Shown piece after piece: positions 8,246-17,911 of a stretch of DNA of 64,000 nt. The position numbers and the translations under genes are program-made. Below the pieces are notes generated by a model. The model worked only from the letters and a program-made list of their open reading frames with translations, was not told where the DNA came from and made no database searches. The first letter of the stretch is position 1, and the number at the start of each line of letters is the position of its first letter. Source of the stretch: Maricaulis sp034659015 (GTDB taxonomy: Bacteria; Pseudomonadota; Alphaproteobacteria; Caulobacterales; Maricaulaceae); assembly GCA_034659015.1 (NCBI GenBank), contig JAYEGL010000014.1, positions 149,503 through 213,502 of the forward strand, given 5' to 3'.

Positions 8246-9369
8246 GCCGGATGCCGCAGCGCATAGGCGCCGGGACGGCGCCGGGTAAAGGCCAGCAGGA
8301 GGCCGGCCCCGAAGGCGAGCGCAAGCATGGAGGACCCTCCGTAGGACACGAAGGGCAAAGTCATGCCCTTGGGCGGGATGAGGTTCAAGTTCACACCGAT
8401 GTTGACCAGCGCCTGCAGGGCGAATTGCAGGGCCAGGCCGGCGACGGCGAGCTGGGCGAAACTGTCCTGCAGGCGCATGGCCTGGGCCCAGGCCCGCGTC
8501 ACCAGGATGGCGAACAGGCCGATGATGGCCAGCGAGGCGATCAGGCCGAATTCCTCGGCCGCGACGGCGAAGATGAAATCGGCATGGGCGTCGGGCAGGA
8601 AGTTCTTCACCTCGCCCTCGCCCGGCCCGGCCCCCGCGATCCCGCCGCGCGAGATCGCCTCCATCGCCTGGTCGATCTGATAGGTGTCGCCGCTTTCCGG
8701 ATTGACGAAACGGTCCACGCGGCTGGCAACGTGCGGGAAGGTGAAATAGGCCAGGGTCGAACCGCCGACCGCCAGCCCGCCCAGCACCGACACCCAGAGC
8801 CAGGACAGGCCGGAGGCAAAGAAGACGCCGCCGAAACACAGGGTGAGCAGCACCGACTGGCCGAAATCTGGCTGGGCCATGAGCAGCCCGATCGAGACGA
8901 TATAGATGCCGAAGGCGATGGCCCGGCCGGGGATCGGCGCACCGCGCCTTTCTTCGGCAAACAGCCAGGCCGCTGTGACAATCAGCGCCGGCTTGAGGAA
9001 TTCGGATGCCTGCAGCGACAGCGGGCCGACCCGGATCCAGCGGGTCGCGCCCTTGACTTCGTGGCCGATGAAGAGCGTCGCCACCAGCAAGAGGAGAGAC
9101 CCGCCCAGCGCCAGGATCGCCAGACGTCTGGCGCCTTTCGGATTGAAGGCGGACACGGCGAGCATTCCGATGACGCTGATCCCGGCAAAGGCGCTCTGCC
9201 GGTAGAAGAAGTAGAAGGGTTCGTCGATCCCGATGCGTCCGGCAATGGCCGGGCTGGCCGCCATCGACAGGACCAGGCCAATGGTGATCAACGCCAGCAC
9301 CACGAAGAGCAACGTCCGGTCGACCCCGCGCCACCAGGTCGCCAGACCGCGCGACATGTCCTGGATCAC
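8242..9369 (-). CDS. ftsW: Peptidoglycan glycosyltransferase FtsW
   Basis: FtsW is the SEDS-family polymerase that builds septal glycan from lipid II with FtsI. The 375-residue protein is strongly hydrophobic with about ten membrane segments and shows ATRWIRVGPLSLQASEFLKP and the C-terminal PPKGMTLPFVSYGGSSMLAL, both SEDS signatures. The GTG at 9369 overlaps the murD stop as GTGA; an ATG four codons later (9357) is an alternative. It is preceded by murD and followed by murG in the usual order. Confidence 0.96.
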   Translation of the reverse strand: MIQDMSRGLATWWRGVDRTLLFVVLALITIGLVLSMAASPAIAGRIGIDEPFYFFYRQSAFAGISVIGMLAVSAFNPKGARRLAILALGGSLLLLVATLFIGHEVKGATRWIRVGPLSLQASEFLKPALIVTAAWLFAEERRGAPIPGRAIAFGIYIVSIGLLMAQPDFGQSVLLTLCFGGVFFASGLSWLWVSVLGGLAVGGSTLAYFTFPHVASRVDRFVNPESGDTYQIDQAMEAISRGGIAGAGPGEGEVKNFLPDAHADFIFAVAAEEFGLIASLAIIGLFAILVTRAWAQAMRLQDSFAQLAVAGLALQFALQALVNIGVNLNLIPPKGMTLPFVSYGGSSMLALAFGAGLLLAFTRRRPGAYALRHPA

Positions 9370-10790
9370 GTCACGCCCTCCGCCATGCCGACATGATCCT
9401 TGAGCGCTTCGACAATGGTCCGGAAGGCATCGCCGCGCGCCTCGTAGGAGACAAACTGGTCGAAGGACGCCGCCGCCGGCGAGAGCAGCACGACCTCGCC
9501 CGCTCCGCCGTCGGCCCAGGCGTCGCGCGCCGCCATCGCCACGGCGTCCTGCAGCGTGCCGCACTTCGTATAGGGGACGCGGCCGTCGAGTTCTCCGGCA
9601 AAGCGCGCCTCGGCCTCGCCGATCAGATAGGCCCGGGCGATGCGACGGGCGGCGCCCAGGGCCGGCTCCAGCCCGCTCTCCTTGGCCCGCCCGCCGACGA
9701 TCCAGCGGATGCGATCATAGCAGGTCAGCGCCTGGATCGCCGCCTCGGCATTGGTGGCCTTGCTGTCATTGACGAAGCGCACGCCGTTGATGGTGGCGAC
9801 CGTCTCCTGGCGGTGCGGCAGGCCGGGGAAGGTGTAGATCGCCTCGGCGGCGGCACGGGCCGACACGCCAAGCAGGCGCACCACGGCCAGCGCCGCGGCG
9901 ACATTCTGTGCATTGTGCCGGCCCGGCAGGGCCGGTGCCCGCGCCAGGTCGACGGCGGGATGGGAGGCGGTATCCAGGGCGTCGTAGACACGGTCGCCCA
10001 GGGCATAGACGCCGCGCGCAAAGACCCGGCCGGCGGAGATCGGCACGACCTGATCCTCGCGCCGCGTCTTGCGCAGGCGCGAGAAGAAGGCCGAGGTGTC
10101 GTTGTCGTCGATGCCGATCACGGCCGAGCCGGACGGCGACTGCATCTCGAACAGGCGCTGCTTGGCGTGGAAATAGCCCTGAAAATCGCCATGCCGGTCG
10201 ATATGGTCCGGCGTGATGTTGAGCAGGACGGCGATATCGCAGGCGAGCGTGCGCGTCAGGTCGATCTGGTAGGAGGACAGTTCCAGCACGTAGTGCATGC
10301 CCGGGCTCGGCGGGTCCTGGGCGAGGATGGCCTCGCCGATATTGCCGCCGACGACCACCTTCCGGCCGGTCTCGCGCAGGATATGGCCGATCAGCGCGGT
10401 CGTGGTCGACTTGCCGTTGGTGCCGGTGATGCCGATCACTTTCGGGCGGCGCTTTTCCGGCAGGTCGGCCAACGCCATGGCGAAGAGTTCGGTATCCCCG
10501 ATCACCGGCGCGCCGACGGCGTTGGCCAGCTCCACCATGCGATGCGGTTTGGGGTGGGTCAGCGGAATGCCCGGCGACAGGATGAGGGCGGCGATATCGC
10601 CCCAGTCGCGCCGGTTGAGATCGTCGAGAACCAGGCCCTCGCCGGCCGCACGCTCGCGCGCGGCCTCCGTGTCGTCCCAGCACGACACGTGAGCACCCCC
10701 GGCCGCAAGAGCCTTTGCCGTCGCTATGCCTGTGCGCCCCAATCCGAACACAGCGACACGGCGGCCTTCATATGCATGGATCGGGATCAT
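9366..10790 (-). CDS. murD: UDP-N-acetylmuramoylalanine--D-glutamate ligase (MurD)
   Basis: MurD adds D-glutamate to UDP-MurNAc-L-Ala in the cytoplasm. The 474-residue product starts MIPIHAYEGRRVAVFGLGRT with a Rossmann-like uracil-binding region, then the ATP loop IGITGTNGKSTTTALIGHIL, ELSSYQIDLT, LNITPDHIDRHG, and FVNDSKATNAEAA. These fit MurD rather than the other ligases. It starts 9 nt after the mraY stop and overlaps ftsW by GTGA. Confidence 0.97.
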   Translation of the reverse strand: MIPIHAYEGRRVAVFGLGRTGIATAKALAAGGAHVSCWDDTEAARERAAGEGLVLDDLNRRDWGDIAALILSPGIPLTHPKPHRMVELANAVGAPVIGDTELFAMALADLPEKRRPKVIGITGTNGKSTTTALIGHILRETGRKVVVGGNIGEAILAQDPPSPGMHYVLELSSYQIDLTRTLACDIAVLLNITPDHIDRHGDFQGYFHAKQRLFEMQSPSGSAVIGIDDNDTSAFFSRLRKTRREDQVVPISAGRVFARGVYALGDRVYDALDTASHPAVDLARAPALPGRHNAQNVAAALAVVRLLGVSARAAAEAIYTFPGLPHRQETVATINGVRFVNDSKATNAEAAIQALTCYDRIRWIVGGRAKESGLEPALGAARRIARAYLIGEAEARFAGELDGRVPYTKCGTLQDAVAMAARDAWADGGAGEVVLLSPAAASFDQFVSYEARGDAFRTIVEALKDHVGMAEGVT

Positions 10791-10799
10791 GAAGGCCCG

Positions 10800-11903
10800 T
10801 TATCTCAGTTTCAGGGTGGCAAGTCCAATCAGCGCCAGCACGACGGCAATGATCCAGAAGCGGATGACGATGGTCGGCTCGGCCCAGCCATGGCGTTCGA
10901 AATGGTGGTGGATGGGCGCCATCTTGAAGACGCGCTTGCCGGTCAGCTTGAAACTGGCGACCTGCACCATCACCGAGACGATCTCCAGCACGAAGAGCCC
11001 GCCCACGATGGCCAGCACGATCTCGTGCTTCACGGCCACGGCGATGGCGCCCAGCGCCCCGCCCAGCGAGAGCGAGCCGGTATCGCCCATGAAGACCATG
11101 GCCGGCGGCGCATTCCACCAAAGAAAACCCAGCCCGGCGCCCAGCAGGGCCCCGCAGAAGACCAGGAGCTCACCGGTGCCGGCCGTGTAATGAACCTGCA
11201 GGTATTCGGCAAAGTCGACGCGTCCGACGACATAGGCGATGGCGCCGAAGGTCGCCGCTGCGATCATCACCGGCACGATGGCCAGACCGTCCAGCCCGTC
11301 CGTCATGTTGACCGCATTGCCGGCACCGACGATGACGATGCAGCCGAAGACGTAGAAGAGCGGGCCGATATTGATCACCAGATCCTTGAAGAAGGGAAAG
11401 GCGACCGATGTCGTCATGGCGCTGTCCATGCCCAGCCCGCGCGCGGTGGCCGTCGCCCAGACGACCGCGATCAGGGCAATGGCGAATTCCGTGGCCAGTT
11501 TCAGCCGGCCGGAAAAGCCTGCCGTGGATTGCTGGGTGACCTTGAGATAGTCGTCGATGAAACCGATGATGCCGAAACCGGCGGTCACGAAGACGACGAT
11601 CCAGACATAGGCGTTCGACAGGTCGGCCCACAACAGGGTGCCGACCATCACGCCGAGCAGGATCAGGAAGCCGCCCATGGTGGGCGTGCCGGTCTTTTCC
11701 ACGACATGGCGCTCGATGCCTTCGGCCCGGATCGGCTGGCCCTTGCCCTGTTTCTTGCGCAGCCAGGCGATCATCGGCTTGCCCAGCAGGAAGGCGATCA
11801 GCAGCGCCGTCATCAGCGCGCCGCCCGTGCGGAAGGTGATGTAGCGGAACAGGTTGGCCAGCTGGAGATCTTCCGCCAGCGGCGACAGGAGCAAATAGAG
11901 CAT
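10800..11903 (-). CDS. mraY: Phospho-N-acetylmuramoyl-pentapeptide transferase (MraY)
   Basis: MraY is the integral membrane enzyme that transfers phospho-MurNAc-pentapeptide to undecaprenyl phosphate, giving lipid I. The 367-residue protein has about ten membrane segments and the invariant patches GTPTMGGFLIL, IGFIDDYLKV, AVNMTDGLDGLAI, MVFMGDTGSLSLGG and MAPIHHHFE. The ATG at 11903 lies 7 nt after the murF stop. The gene sits between murF and murD, as in most dcw clusters. Confidence 0.98.
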   Translation of the reverse strand: MLYLLLSPLAEDLQLANLFRYITFRTGGALMTALLIAFLLGKPMIAWLRKKQGKGQPIRAEGIERHVVEKTGTPTMGGFLILLGVMVGTLLWADLSNAYVWIVVFVTAGFGIIGFIDDYLKVTQQSTAGFSGRLKLATEFAIALIAVVWATATARGLGMDSAMTTSVAFPFFKDLVINIGPLFYVFGCIVIVGAGNAVNMTDGLDGLAIVPVMIAAATFGAIAYVVGRVDFAEYLQVHYTAGTGELLVFCGALLGAGLGFLWWNAPPAMVFMGDTGSLSLGGALGAIAVAVKHEIVLAIVGGLFVLEIVSVMVQVASFKLTGKRVFKMAPIHHHFERHGWAEPTIVIRFWIIAVVLALIGLATLKLR

Positions 11904-11910
11904 ATGCGGG

Positions 11911-13323
11911 TCAGGCCTCCGTCAATCCGAGCGCGGAACCGTCGGCCAGATATGCGGCAATCCTGTGGAGGCCGGAGGCGTTGGATCCCTTCACCAGAAC
12001 CACATCCCCCGGCCGGATTGCCGACTTGATCAGATCAAGCCCCTCGTCCGCGGTCGCCGCATAGCCTGCGCGGCGGGTCTCCGGCAAGGCGTCGTGCAGG
12101 CTGCGCATGCGGCTGCCGCACGCATAGACCCTGTCGACGCCGGCCTCGGCGAGCGGTTCGGCGAGGGCCGCATGAAGCGCAGCTTCGTCCGGCCCCAGTT
12201 CCAGCATGTCTCCCAGAACCGCGATCCGGCGCCCGCCCTCGCCGGGGCGTGCGGCGCCGAGCGCCGAGATCGCGGCTGCCATGGAGACGGGATTGGCGTT
12301 GTAGGCATCGTCGAGCAGGGTGAATTGCCCGCCCGCAGGATGATCGACCGTCAGGGCGCGCCCGCGTCCGGCCCCGGCTTCCAGCCCGGCCAGAGCATCG
12401 GCGACATCTTCGGCATCCAGACCCGCCCCGGCGCAGGCGGCGAAGATGGCCGCGATATTCCAGGCCCAGTGCATGCCCGACGCCTTGATGCTGAAAGGCG
12501 TCCGCATGCCCAGCACATTGATGATGCCGCGCGATCCGTGGAGCCCGGTCTCGAATTCCTCGATGCGGATGGCAGCGTCGCTGGAGGCGCCGAAATCGAG
12601 CATGAAGGCTGCGCCGGAATGACGAGCGTGACGGGCGAGACGTTCCGCCTGGGGATCGTCGGCCGGATAGATGGCCACGCCGTCGGTTTCCAGGCCCTCG
12701 TAGATTTCAGACTTGGCGTCGGCGATCGCCTCGATCGTGCCGAGATTTTCCAGGTGCGCCGGTGCGATGCGCGTGATCATGGCGACCTGCGGCCGCACGA
12801 GGGAAGACAGGTCACGGATCTCGCCGGCATGGTTCATGCCCAGCTCGAACACGGCGCGCTGCGTCTCGCGCGGCATGCGCGCCAGGGTCAGCGGCACGCC
12901 CCAGTGATTGTTGTAGGACTTCACGCTCCAGTGCGCCGGACCGGCCGCACGGAAGACCGCCGCCAGCGCTTCCTTCACCGACGTCTTGCCGACACTGCCG
13001 GTGACCGCGACGCGAATGGCGTCGCTGCGCTCGCGCGCCGCCTCGCCCAGGCTGCGCAACGCGCCCAGCGTATCCTTGACCTGCAGCGCCGGCTCCAGGC
13101 CCAGATCGCCGCGCGAGATCAGACAGGCCGCAGCCCCCGCTTCCAGGGCGGCGGCGGCATAGTCGTGCCCGTCGCGCTCGTCGGTGAGCGCCACGAAGAG
13201 ATCGCCCGGCTTTAGGGTCCGGCTGTCGATCGACACACCGGAACAGGTCCAGCCGGTGTCGCCGAGCAGCATGCCGCCGGTTGCGGCCATGGCCTGCCGG
13301 GCCGTCCAGAGCGGTTCAGACAT
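11911..13323 (-). CDS. murF: UDP-MurNAc-tripeptide--D-Ala-D-Ala ligase (MurF)
   Basis: MurF adds the D-Ala-D-Ala dipeptide made by Ddl to UDP-MurNAc-tripeptide. The 470-residue protein has the ATP loop VAVTGSVGKTSVKEALAAVF, KSYNNHWGVPLTLARM, FELGMNHAGEIRDLS, the LLDDAYNANPVSM motif and VLGDMLELG. I chose the ATG at 13323 (MSEPLWTARQ), which overlaps the murE stop by 8 bp. A frame extension to 13428 is out-of-frame murE sequence with no family similarity. Confidence 0.97.
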   Translation of the reverse strand: MSEPLWTARQAMAATGGMLLGDTGWTCSGVSIDSRTLKPGDLFVALTDERDGHDYAAAALEAGAAACLISRGDLGLEPALQVKDTLGALRSLGEAARERSDAIRVAVTGSVGKTSVKEALAAVFRAAGPAHWSVKSYNNHWGVPLTLARMPRETQRAVFELGMNHAGEIRDLSSLVRPQVAMITRIAPAHLENLGTIEAIADAKSEIYEGLETDGVAIYPADDPQAERLARHARHSGAAFMLDFGASSDAAIRIEEFETGLHGSRGIINVLGMRTPFSIKASGMHWAWNIAAIFAACAGAGLDAEDVADALAGLEAGAGRGRALTVDHPAGGQFTLLDDAYNANPVSMAAAISALGAARPGEGGRRIAVLGDMLELGPDEAALHAALAEPLAEAGVDRVYACGSRMRSLHDALPETRRAGYAATADEGLDLIKSAIRPGDVVLVKGSNASGLHRIAAYLADGSALGLTEA

Positions 13324-14770
13324 GAGCGGCCTCCCTTTCGCCCAGGGCCTTGCGGGCCTCCTCGCGATCGTCGAAAGGCAGCGTCGTGTCGCCCACGATC
13401 TGCCCGGTCTCGTGTCCCTTGCCCGCAATCAGCAGGCAGTCGCCGGCCTCCAGCATGGTGACGCCGTGGCGGATGGCAGCGCTGCGCTCGCCGATCTCCT
13501 CGGCCCCGGGGCAGCCCTTGAGGACCGCCGCGCGGATCGCGGCCGGGTCCTCCGATCTCGGATTGTCGTCGGTGACGATGACGTGGTCGGCCTGGCTGGC
13601 CGCGATGGCCCCCATCTTCTGGCGCTTGGACGGGTCGCGGTCGCCCCCGCAGCCGAAGACGACGATCACCCGGCCCCGGGTGTGCGGGCGTGCGGCCCGC
13701 AGAAGCTTGTCCAGACCGTCCGGCGTGTGGGCGTAGTCGACCAGAACCGGCGCCGCATCGCGCGTTTCGCCGACCTTCTCCAGCCGCCCGGGCACGCCAT
13801 CCAGCTGGCCCAGCGTCCCGAGCACGACCGGCATCGCCACGCCGTCGCCCAGCGCGATGGCTGCCGCGCACAGCGCGTTGAGGATCTGGAATTCGCCGAC
13901 GAGCGGGATTTCCAGATGATGGTCCTCGCCCTTCCAGGCGAAACTCACATCCTGGCTGGCCGGGCGCGGTGTGATCTCGCGGATCGAGAGGTCCTCGCCG
14001 CGCCAGCCGATGGTCAGGGTATCGAGGCCGCGTGTGCGGGCGGTTTCGGCCATGCGCCGTCCCCACTCGCTATCGACATTGATCACGGCGCGCCCGTCCG
14101 CTGCGACCCGCTGCGAGAACAGCAATTCCTTGGATGCGAAATAGTCGGCGAAATCGGGATGATAATCCAGGTGATCCTGGGTCAGGTTGGTGAAGGCGCC
14201 GACCGAGACACGCACGCCGTCCATGCGGTGCTGCTTCAGACCGTGGCTGGACGCCTCCATCGCCAGATGGGTCACGCCCTCGCCCGCCAGCGCGTCGAGC
14301 GCGCGATGCAGGGCGACCGCGTCCGGCGTGGTGTAGCCGGTCACTTCCCGGTCGGCGCCGCGGGTCACGCCCAGCGTGCCCAGACAGGCCGCGTCATGAC
14401 CGACCGCGGCCCAGATCTGGCGCAGGAATTCCACGGTGGAACTCTTGCCGTTCGTGCCTGTGATGGCGACGACATGGTCCGGCTGGCGCGGATAGAAGCG
14501 CGCCGCGAGCTCGGCCAGCACGGCGGCCGGCTCGTCGGTCACCAGCACGGGAATGTCGAGACCTTCCAGGGCGATATCGGTGAGGATCACCGACGCCCCC
14601 CGGGACATCGCCTGGGGGATGAAGTGCCGTCCGTGCGCCTTCACGCCCGGCAGGGCGGCGAACAGGAAGCCCGGCTCGACCTTGCGGCTGTCCAGCGTCA
14701 GGCCGCGCACCTCGATGGCGCCATCCTCGGGCGCGAATTCATCGTCGGGCATCAGCTCGGCCAGTTTCAC
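13316..14770 (-). CDS. murE: UDP-MurNAc-L-Ala-D-Glu:diaminopimelate ligase (MurE)
   Basis: MurE adds the third amino acid of the stem peptide. The 484-residue product begins VKLAELMPDDEFAPEDGAIE and has the ATP loop VAITGTNGKSSTVEFLRQIW, MEASSHGL, LTQDHLDYHPDFADYF and VDYAHTPDGLDKLL. The DNPRSEDP motif is the signature of meso-diaminopimelate-specific enzymes, so the wall is predicted to be of the A1-gamma type. The GTG start at 14770 overlaps the ftsI stop as GTGA; the longer frame to 14902 is a shadow of ftsI. Confidence 0.97.
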   Translation of the reverse strand: MKLAELMPDDEFAPEDGAIEVRGLTLDSRKVEPGFLFAALPGVKAHGRHFIPQAMSRGASVILTDIALEGLDIPVLVTDEPAAVLAELAARFYPRQPDHVVAITGTNGKSSTVEFLRQIWAAVGHDAACLGTLGVTRGADREVTGYTTPDAVALHRALDALAGEGVTHLAMEASSHGLKQHRMDGVRVSVGAFTNLTQDHLDYHPDFADYFASKELLFSQRVAADGRAVINVDSEWGRRMAETARTRGLDTLTIGWRGEDLSIREITPRPASQDVSFAWKGEDHHLEIPLVGEFQILNALCAAAIALGDGVAMPVVLGTLGQLDGVPGRLEKVGETRDAAPVLVDYAHTPDGLDKLLRAARPHTRGRVIVVFGCGGDRDPSKRQKMGAIAASQADHVIVTDDNPRSEDPAAIRAAVLKGCPGAEEIGERSAAIRHGVTMLEAGDCLLIAGKGHETGQIVGDTTLPFDDREEARKALGEREAAHV

Positions 14771-16524
14771 GGGATCATCTCCGGCATGAGGGCGGCGCGG
14801 ATCAGCGCCGCGCGTTCGCCGTGATCGGCTTCGGCGCGCTCCACGCCGAGAATGGGGGCGATCCGGGAGACGATGTCGCCGACCGCTGGCGCAGCGGTCC
14901 ATCCGCCGGTGGCGTAGCCATAGGTCGATTCATTGCCGTGTGGCTCGTCCAGCAACACAAGAACTGCATATTGCGGATCGTCCGACGGGAAGACGGCGGA
15001 GAAGGACGAGATCAGCCGGTTCCGGTCATAGCCGCCGCGCGAGGGTTTTTCCGCCGTGCCGGTCTTGCCGGCCACGCGGTAGCCGATCGCTTCGGCATAG
15101 CCGCCTGTCCCCTCGGTGACGTTCTCGCGCATCAGGTCGATCACCGCGCGCGCGGCCTCGGACGACATCACGCGCTCGCCGACGATCGTCTCGTCGGCGG
15201 CGACGGGCAGCAGGGTCGGCGGCACGTAGACACCGTCATTGGCGATGGCCGCAAAGGCCGCGATGGTCGCAATCGGGCTGACGGCGAGACCGTGCCCGTA
15301 GGAGATGGTTGCCGTCTCGGTCGGACCCCATTGCCGCGGCAGCAGCGGGTCGGCGCTTTCGGCCAGCTCGATGGGCGCGCGCTCCAGCAGGCGCAGATCG
15401 CCCAGAAAGCCGCGCTGCGTGTCGGCACCGGCCTCAAGCGCGATCAGGCTGGAGCCGATATTGGACGAATGGGTGAAGATCTCCGACAGGGTAAGCCGGC
15501 GGTTTTCCGCATGGTAGTCGTGGATGGTATGCCCGCCGATCTCCAGCGGGTTGGAGGCGTCATAGCCGCTTTCCAGCGTTGCCGTTCCGTTTTCCAGCGC
15601 CATGGCGACCGTGAAGGCCTTGAAGGTCGAGCCCATCTCGTAGACCGACTGTGCGGCTCGATTGAGGCGGCCGCCGGCATCGGCGTCGGCTGGACGGTTG
15701 GGATCGAAATCCGGCAGGGAGACCAAGGAAAGGATCTCGCCGGTGCCGACATTCATCACCACGCCGACGGCGGCCTCGGCCTCGAAGTCGGCCATGGTGG
15801 AACGCAGCACTTCGTCGACATGGAATTGCACGGACATGTCGATGGACAGGGCGACCGGACGGCCATCGCCGGACAGCAGCGCGCTGTCGAAGGCCCGCTC
15901 GGCACCGGCCAGCCCCGCCATGTCGCGGTCGGTATAGCCGACAATATGCGAGGCCAGCCGCCCGCGCGGATAAACCCGGCGCGGCTCCATCCGGAAGCCC
16001 AGCCCCGGCAGACCCAGAGAAAACACGGCCTGGCGCTGGCGCGGCGTTAGATTGCGGCGCACCCAGACGAAACGGCCGCGCCCGCCCAGCTCCTCGGTCA
16101 GCGCGTCGACATCGACATCCGGCAGCACGGTGGCGAGCGCCTCGGCCGTCTCGCGCGCATCCCAGACCAGGCTGGGATCGGCGTAAAGAGAGTGGGTCTG
16201 CAGCGTCGTCGCCAGCACCTGGCCGGTCCGGTCGAACAGATCGCCGCGGGTTTCCGCGTGCGCCGTCTGGCGCGCCACCGGCGCCGCATTGGCCGGCCCC
16301 ATGACGGCGATATCCACCGCCCGGCCCACCAGCAGCAGGAAACCCAGCGCCAGGCTCATCCCCATGATGCGCAAGCGCGAACGCGCCGCATCCAGCGCCT
16401 TCGTCTCGTCGCTCTCGATACGCAGGAGGCGGGACATGTCGGCCGGCGCAGCCTCGGCCAGGGGCGGCAGCGCGACGCTGCGCGACTTGGCGGAGACCTG
16501 TCTGCGGAACGGCCAGAGGCGCAT
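14767..16524 (-). CDS. ftsI: Septal peptidoglycan transpeptidase FtsI (PBP3)
   Basis: FtsI is the class B penicillin-binding protein that cross-links septal peptidoglycan. The 585-residue protein has a cytoplasmic tail, one membrane anchor (about IMGMSLALGFLLLVGRAVDI), the PBP dimerisation region (RGDLFDRTGQVLATT), and the transpeptidase domain with the active-site MGSTFKAF, the second motif THSSNIG and the third motif VAGKTGTAEKP. The ATG at 16524 overlaps the ftsL TGA by one base (TGATG). Length fits alphaproteobacterial FtsI. Confidence 0.97.
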   Translation of the reverse strand: MRLWPFRRQVSAKSRSVALPPLAEAAPADMSRLLRIESDETKALDAARSRLRIMGMSLALGFLLLVGRAVDIAVMGPANAAPVARQTAHAETRGDLFDRTGQVLATTLQTHSLYADPSLVWDARETAEALATVLPDVDVDALTEELGGRGRFVWVRRNLTPRQRQAVFSLGLPGLGFRMEPRRVYPRGRLASHIVGYTDRDMAGLAGAERAFDSALLSGDGRPVALSIDMSVQFHVDEVLRSTMADFEAEAAVGVVMNVGTGEILSLVSLPDFDPNRPADADAGGRLNRAAQSVYEMGSTFKAFTVAMALENGTATLESGYDASNPLEIGGHTIHDYHAENRRLTLSEIFTHSSNIGSSLIALEAGADTQRGFLGDLRLLERAPIELAESADPLLPRQWGPTETATISYGHGLAVSPIATIAAFAAIANDGVYVPPTLLPVAADETIVGERVMSSEAARAVIDLMRENVTEGTGGYAEAIGYRVAGKTGTAEKPSRGGYDRNRLISSFSAVFPSDDPQYAVLVLLDEPHGNESTYGYATGGWTAAPAVGDIVSRIAPILGVERAEADHGERAALIRAALMPEMIP

Positions 16525-16910
16525 CAGTCAGGCCCTCCGACTTCACGCGGCTCGGCCAGGGCGTACCCGTCGACGCGCTCCTCGCGCACGACACGGCTGT
16601 CCGGACGCAAGCCCGCGTCGCGCGCGCCGGTATCGGCGAGCAGCGGCAGGTCGCTCAACTCGACCTCGCGGGTCGGATCGAGCGGTTCGAAGCCCAGATA
16701 GCGGCGCGCCAGGGCGCGCAGGCGCTCGGGGTCTTCCAGATGGGCGATCTCGACATTGAGCACGTTGATCTGGCGCCGCTCCTCGGCCAGCTGGGACTGG
16801 ATGTTCTCGAGCCGCTCCTGGGAGCTCTTCGCCTCGGCCTTGGCGATATAGAGCGCCACCGCCAGCGCCGCGGCGACGACAAACGCGATCGCATTCAGCG
16901 TGCGGATCAT
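16524..16910 (-). CDS. ftsL: Cell division protein FtsL
   Basis: FtsL is a small bitopic protein that forms a complex with FtsB and FtsQ and activates FtsWI. The 128-residue product starts MIRTLNAIAFVVAAALAVAL, a short cytoplasmic end and one membrane segment. A heptad-rich coiled coil follows (KAEAKSSQERLENIQSQLAE, then INVLNVEIAHLEDPERLRAL), and then a proline/acid-rich tail. Sequence identity in this family is low; the call rests on size, topology and position between rsmH and ftsI. Confidence 0.92.
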   Translation of the reverse strand: MIRTLNAIAFVVAAALAVALYIAKAEAKSSQERLENIQSQLAEERRQINVLNVEIAHLEDPERLRALARRYLGFEPLDPTREVELSDLPLLADTGARDAGLRPDSRVVREERVDGYALAEPREVGGPD

Positions 16911-17911
16911 AGCGCGGCCTCCAAACGAGCAAGCGACACAACACTTCGATAAAGCTCCGGACCGTCAGTGACGGCGGGAGCCTCGGTACGGATCGCGGCG
17001 CGCAGCTTGGCCGAGCGGGCCCGCGTATTGGCCGCCGCCTCCTGCGCACTGGCCTCGACAGCCTTGCGGTGCAGCAGCCGGAAACTGGGCTCGGGACCCG
17101 CATCGACGACCGGCGCGTGACGCGAACCGCCGCCTCCTGCCAGCCCGGCCCGGGCCCGCAGGAAGGTCTTAACCATGCGATCCTCCAGTGAATGGAAGGT
17201 AACCACGACGAGCCGCCCGAGCGGCGCGAGCAGCCGCTCGGCCGCCTCCAGCGCGCGGGCCAGTTCGCCCAGCTCGTCATTGACGAAAATCCGCAAGGCC
17301 TGGAAGACGCGCGTGGCCGGGTGAATTTTCGAATGTTTTCCGCCGGTTGCGCGCGAGACGATATCCGCGAGCCGATCCGTTGTCTCGATCGGCCCCTCCT
17401 CGCGGGCGGTAATCAGATATTTCGCGACACGGCGCGAACGGCGCTCCTCGCCGTATACATAAAATATGTCTGCCAACTCCTGCTCGGACAGCAGATTGAC
17501 GGCATCGGCCGCGGTCGGCCCGTCGCCGGCCATGCGCATGTCCAGCGGGCCGGGCTTCTGGAAGGAAAAGCCGCGCTCGGCCTGGTCGATCTGCATGGAG
17601 GAGACGCCGATATCCAGCACGATGCCGTCGACATGCTCGCCGCCATTGCTGCGCACCACCTCTTCCATCGCGGAGAAGGGCGCTTCCACGAAGACGAAAC
17701 GGCCGGGGGCCGCCTGCTTGAGATGCTCGGCAGCCGGGCGAACGGACGGGTCGCGATCGATCCCGATCAGACGGCAATCGGCCGCGGAGAGGATGGCGCG
17801 TGAATAGCCGCCTGCGCCGAACGTGCCGTCGATATAGAGGGCGCCGTCGCGCGGCTCGAGCGCGTGCAGCACCTCGTCCAGCATCACGGGCACATGAGAC
17901 GCACCGGTCAT
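16907..17911 (-). CDS. rsmH: 16S rRNA (cytosine1402-N4)-methyltransferase RsmH (MraW)
   Basis: RsmH methylates N4 of C1402 in 16S rRNA using S-adenosylmethionine. The 334-residue protein has HVPVMLDEVLHAL, the SAM-binding YIDGTFGAGGYSRAIL, GIVLDIGVSSMQIDQAERGF, MRMAGDGPTAADAVN, RVFQALRIFVNDELGEL and VVTFHSLEDRMVK. All are typical of MraW. It overlaps mraZ upstream (ATGA) and ftsL downstream (ATGA), so it belongs to the same transcript. Confidence 0.98.
   Translation of the reverse strand: MTGASHVPVMLDEVLHALEPRDGALYIDGTFGAGGYSRAILSAADCRLIGIDRDPSVRPAAEHLKQAAPGRFVFVEAPFSAMEEVVRSNGGEHVDGIVLDIGVSSMQIDQAERGFSFQKPGPLDMRMAGDGPTAADAVNLLSEQELADIFYVYGEERRSRRVAKYLITAREEGPIETTDRLADIVSRATGGKHSKIHPATRVFQALRIFVNDELGELARALEAAERLLAPLGRLVVVTFHSLEDRMVKTFLRARAGLAGGGGSRHAPVVDAGPEPSFRLLHRKAVEASAQEAAANTRARSAKLRAAIRTEAPAVTDGPELYRSVVSLARLEAAL

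Noticed and set aside
7139..9334. 731-aa frame that looks like a MurG with a long N-terminus
   Set aside because: The extra N-terminal part is out-of-frame ftsW. The murG ATG overlaps the ftsW stop at 8245.
9393..12029. 878-aa plus-strand frame opposite murD-mraY
   Set aside because: Antisense shadow; low-complexity composition, no domain, and the opposite strand has intact Mur genes.
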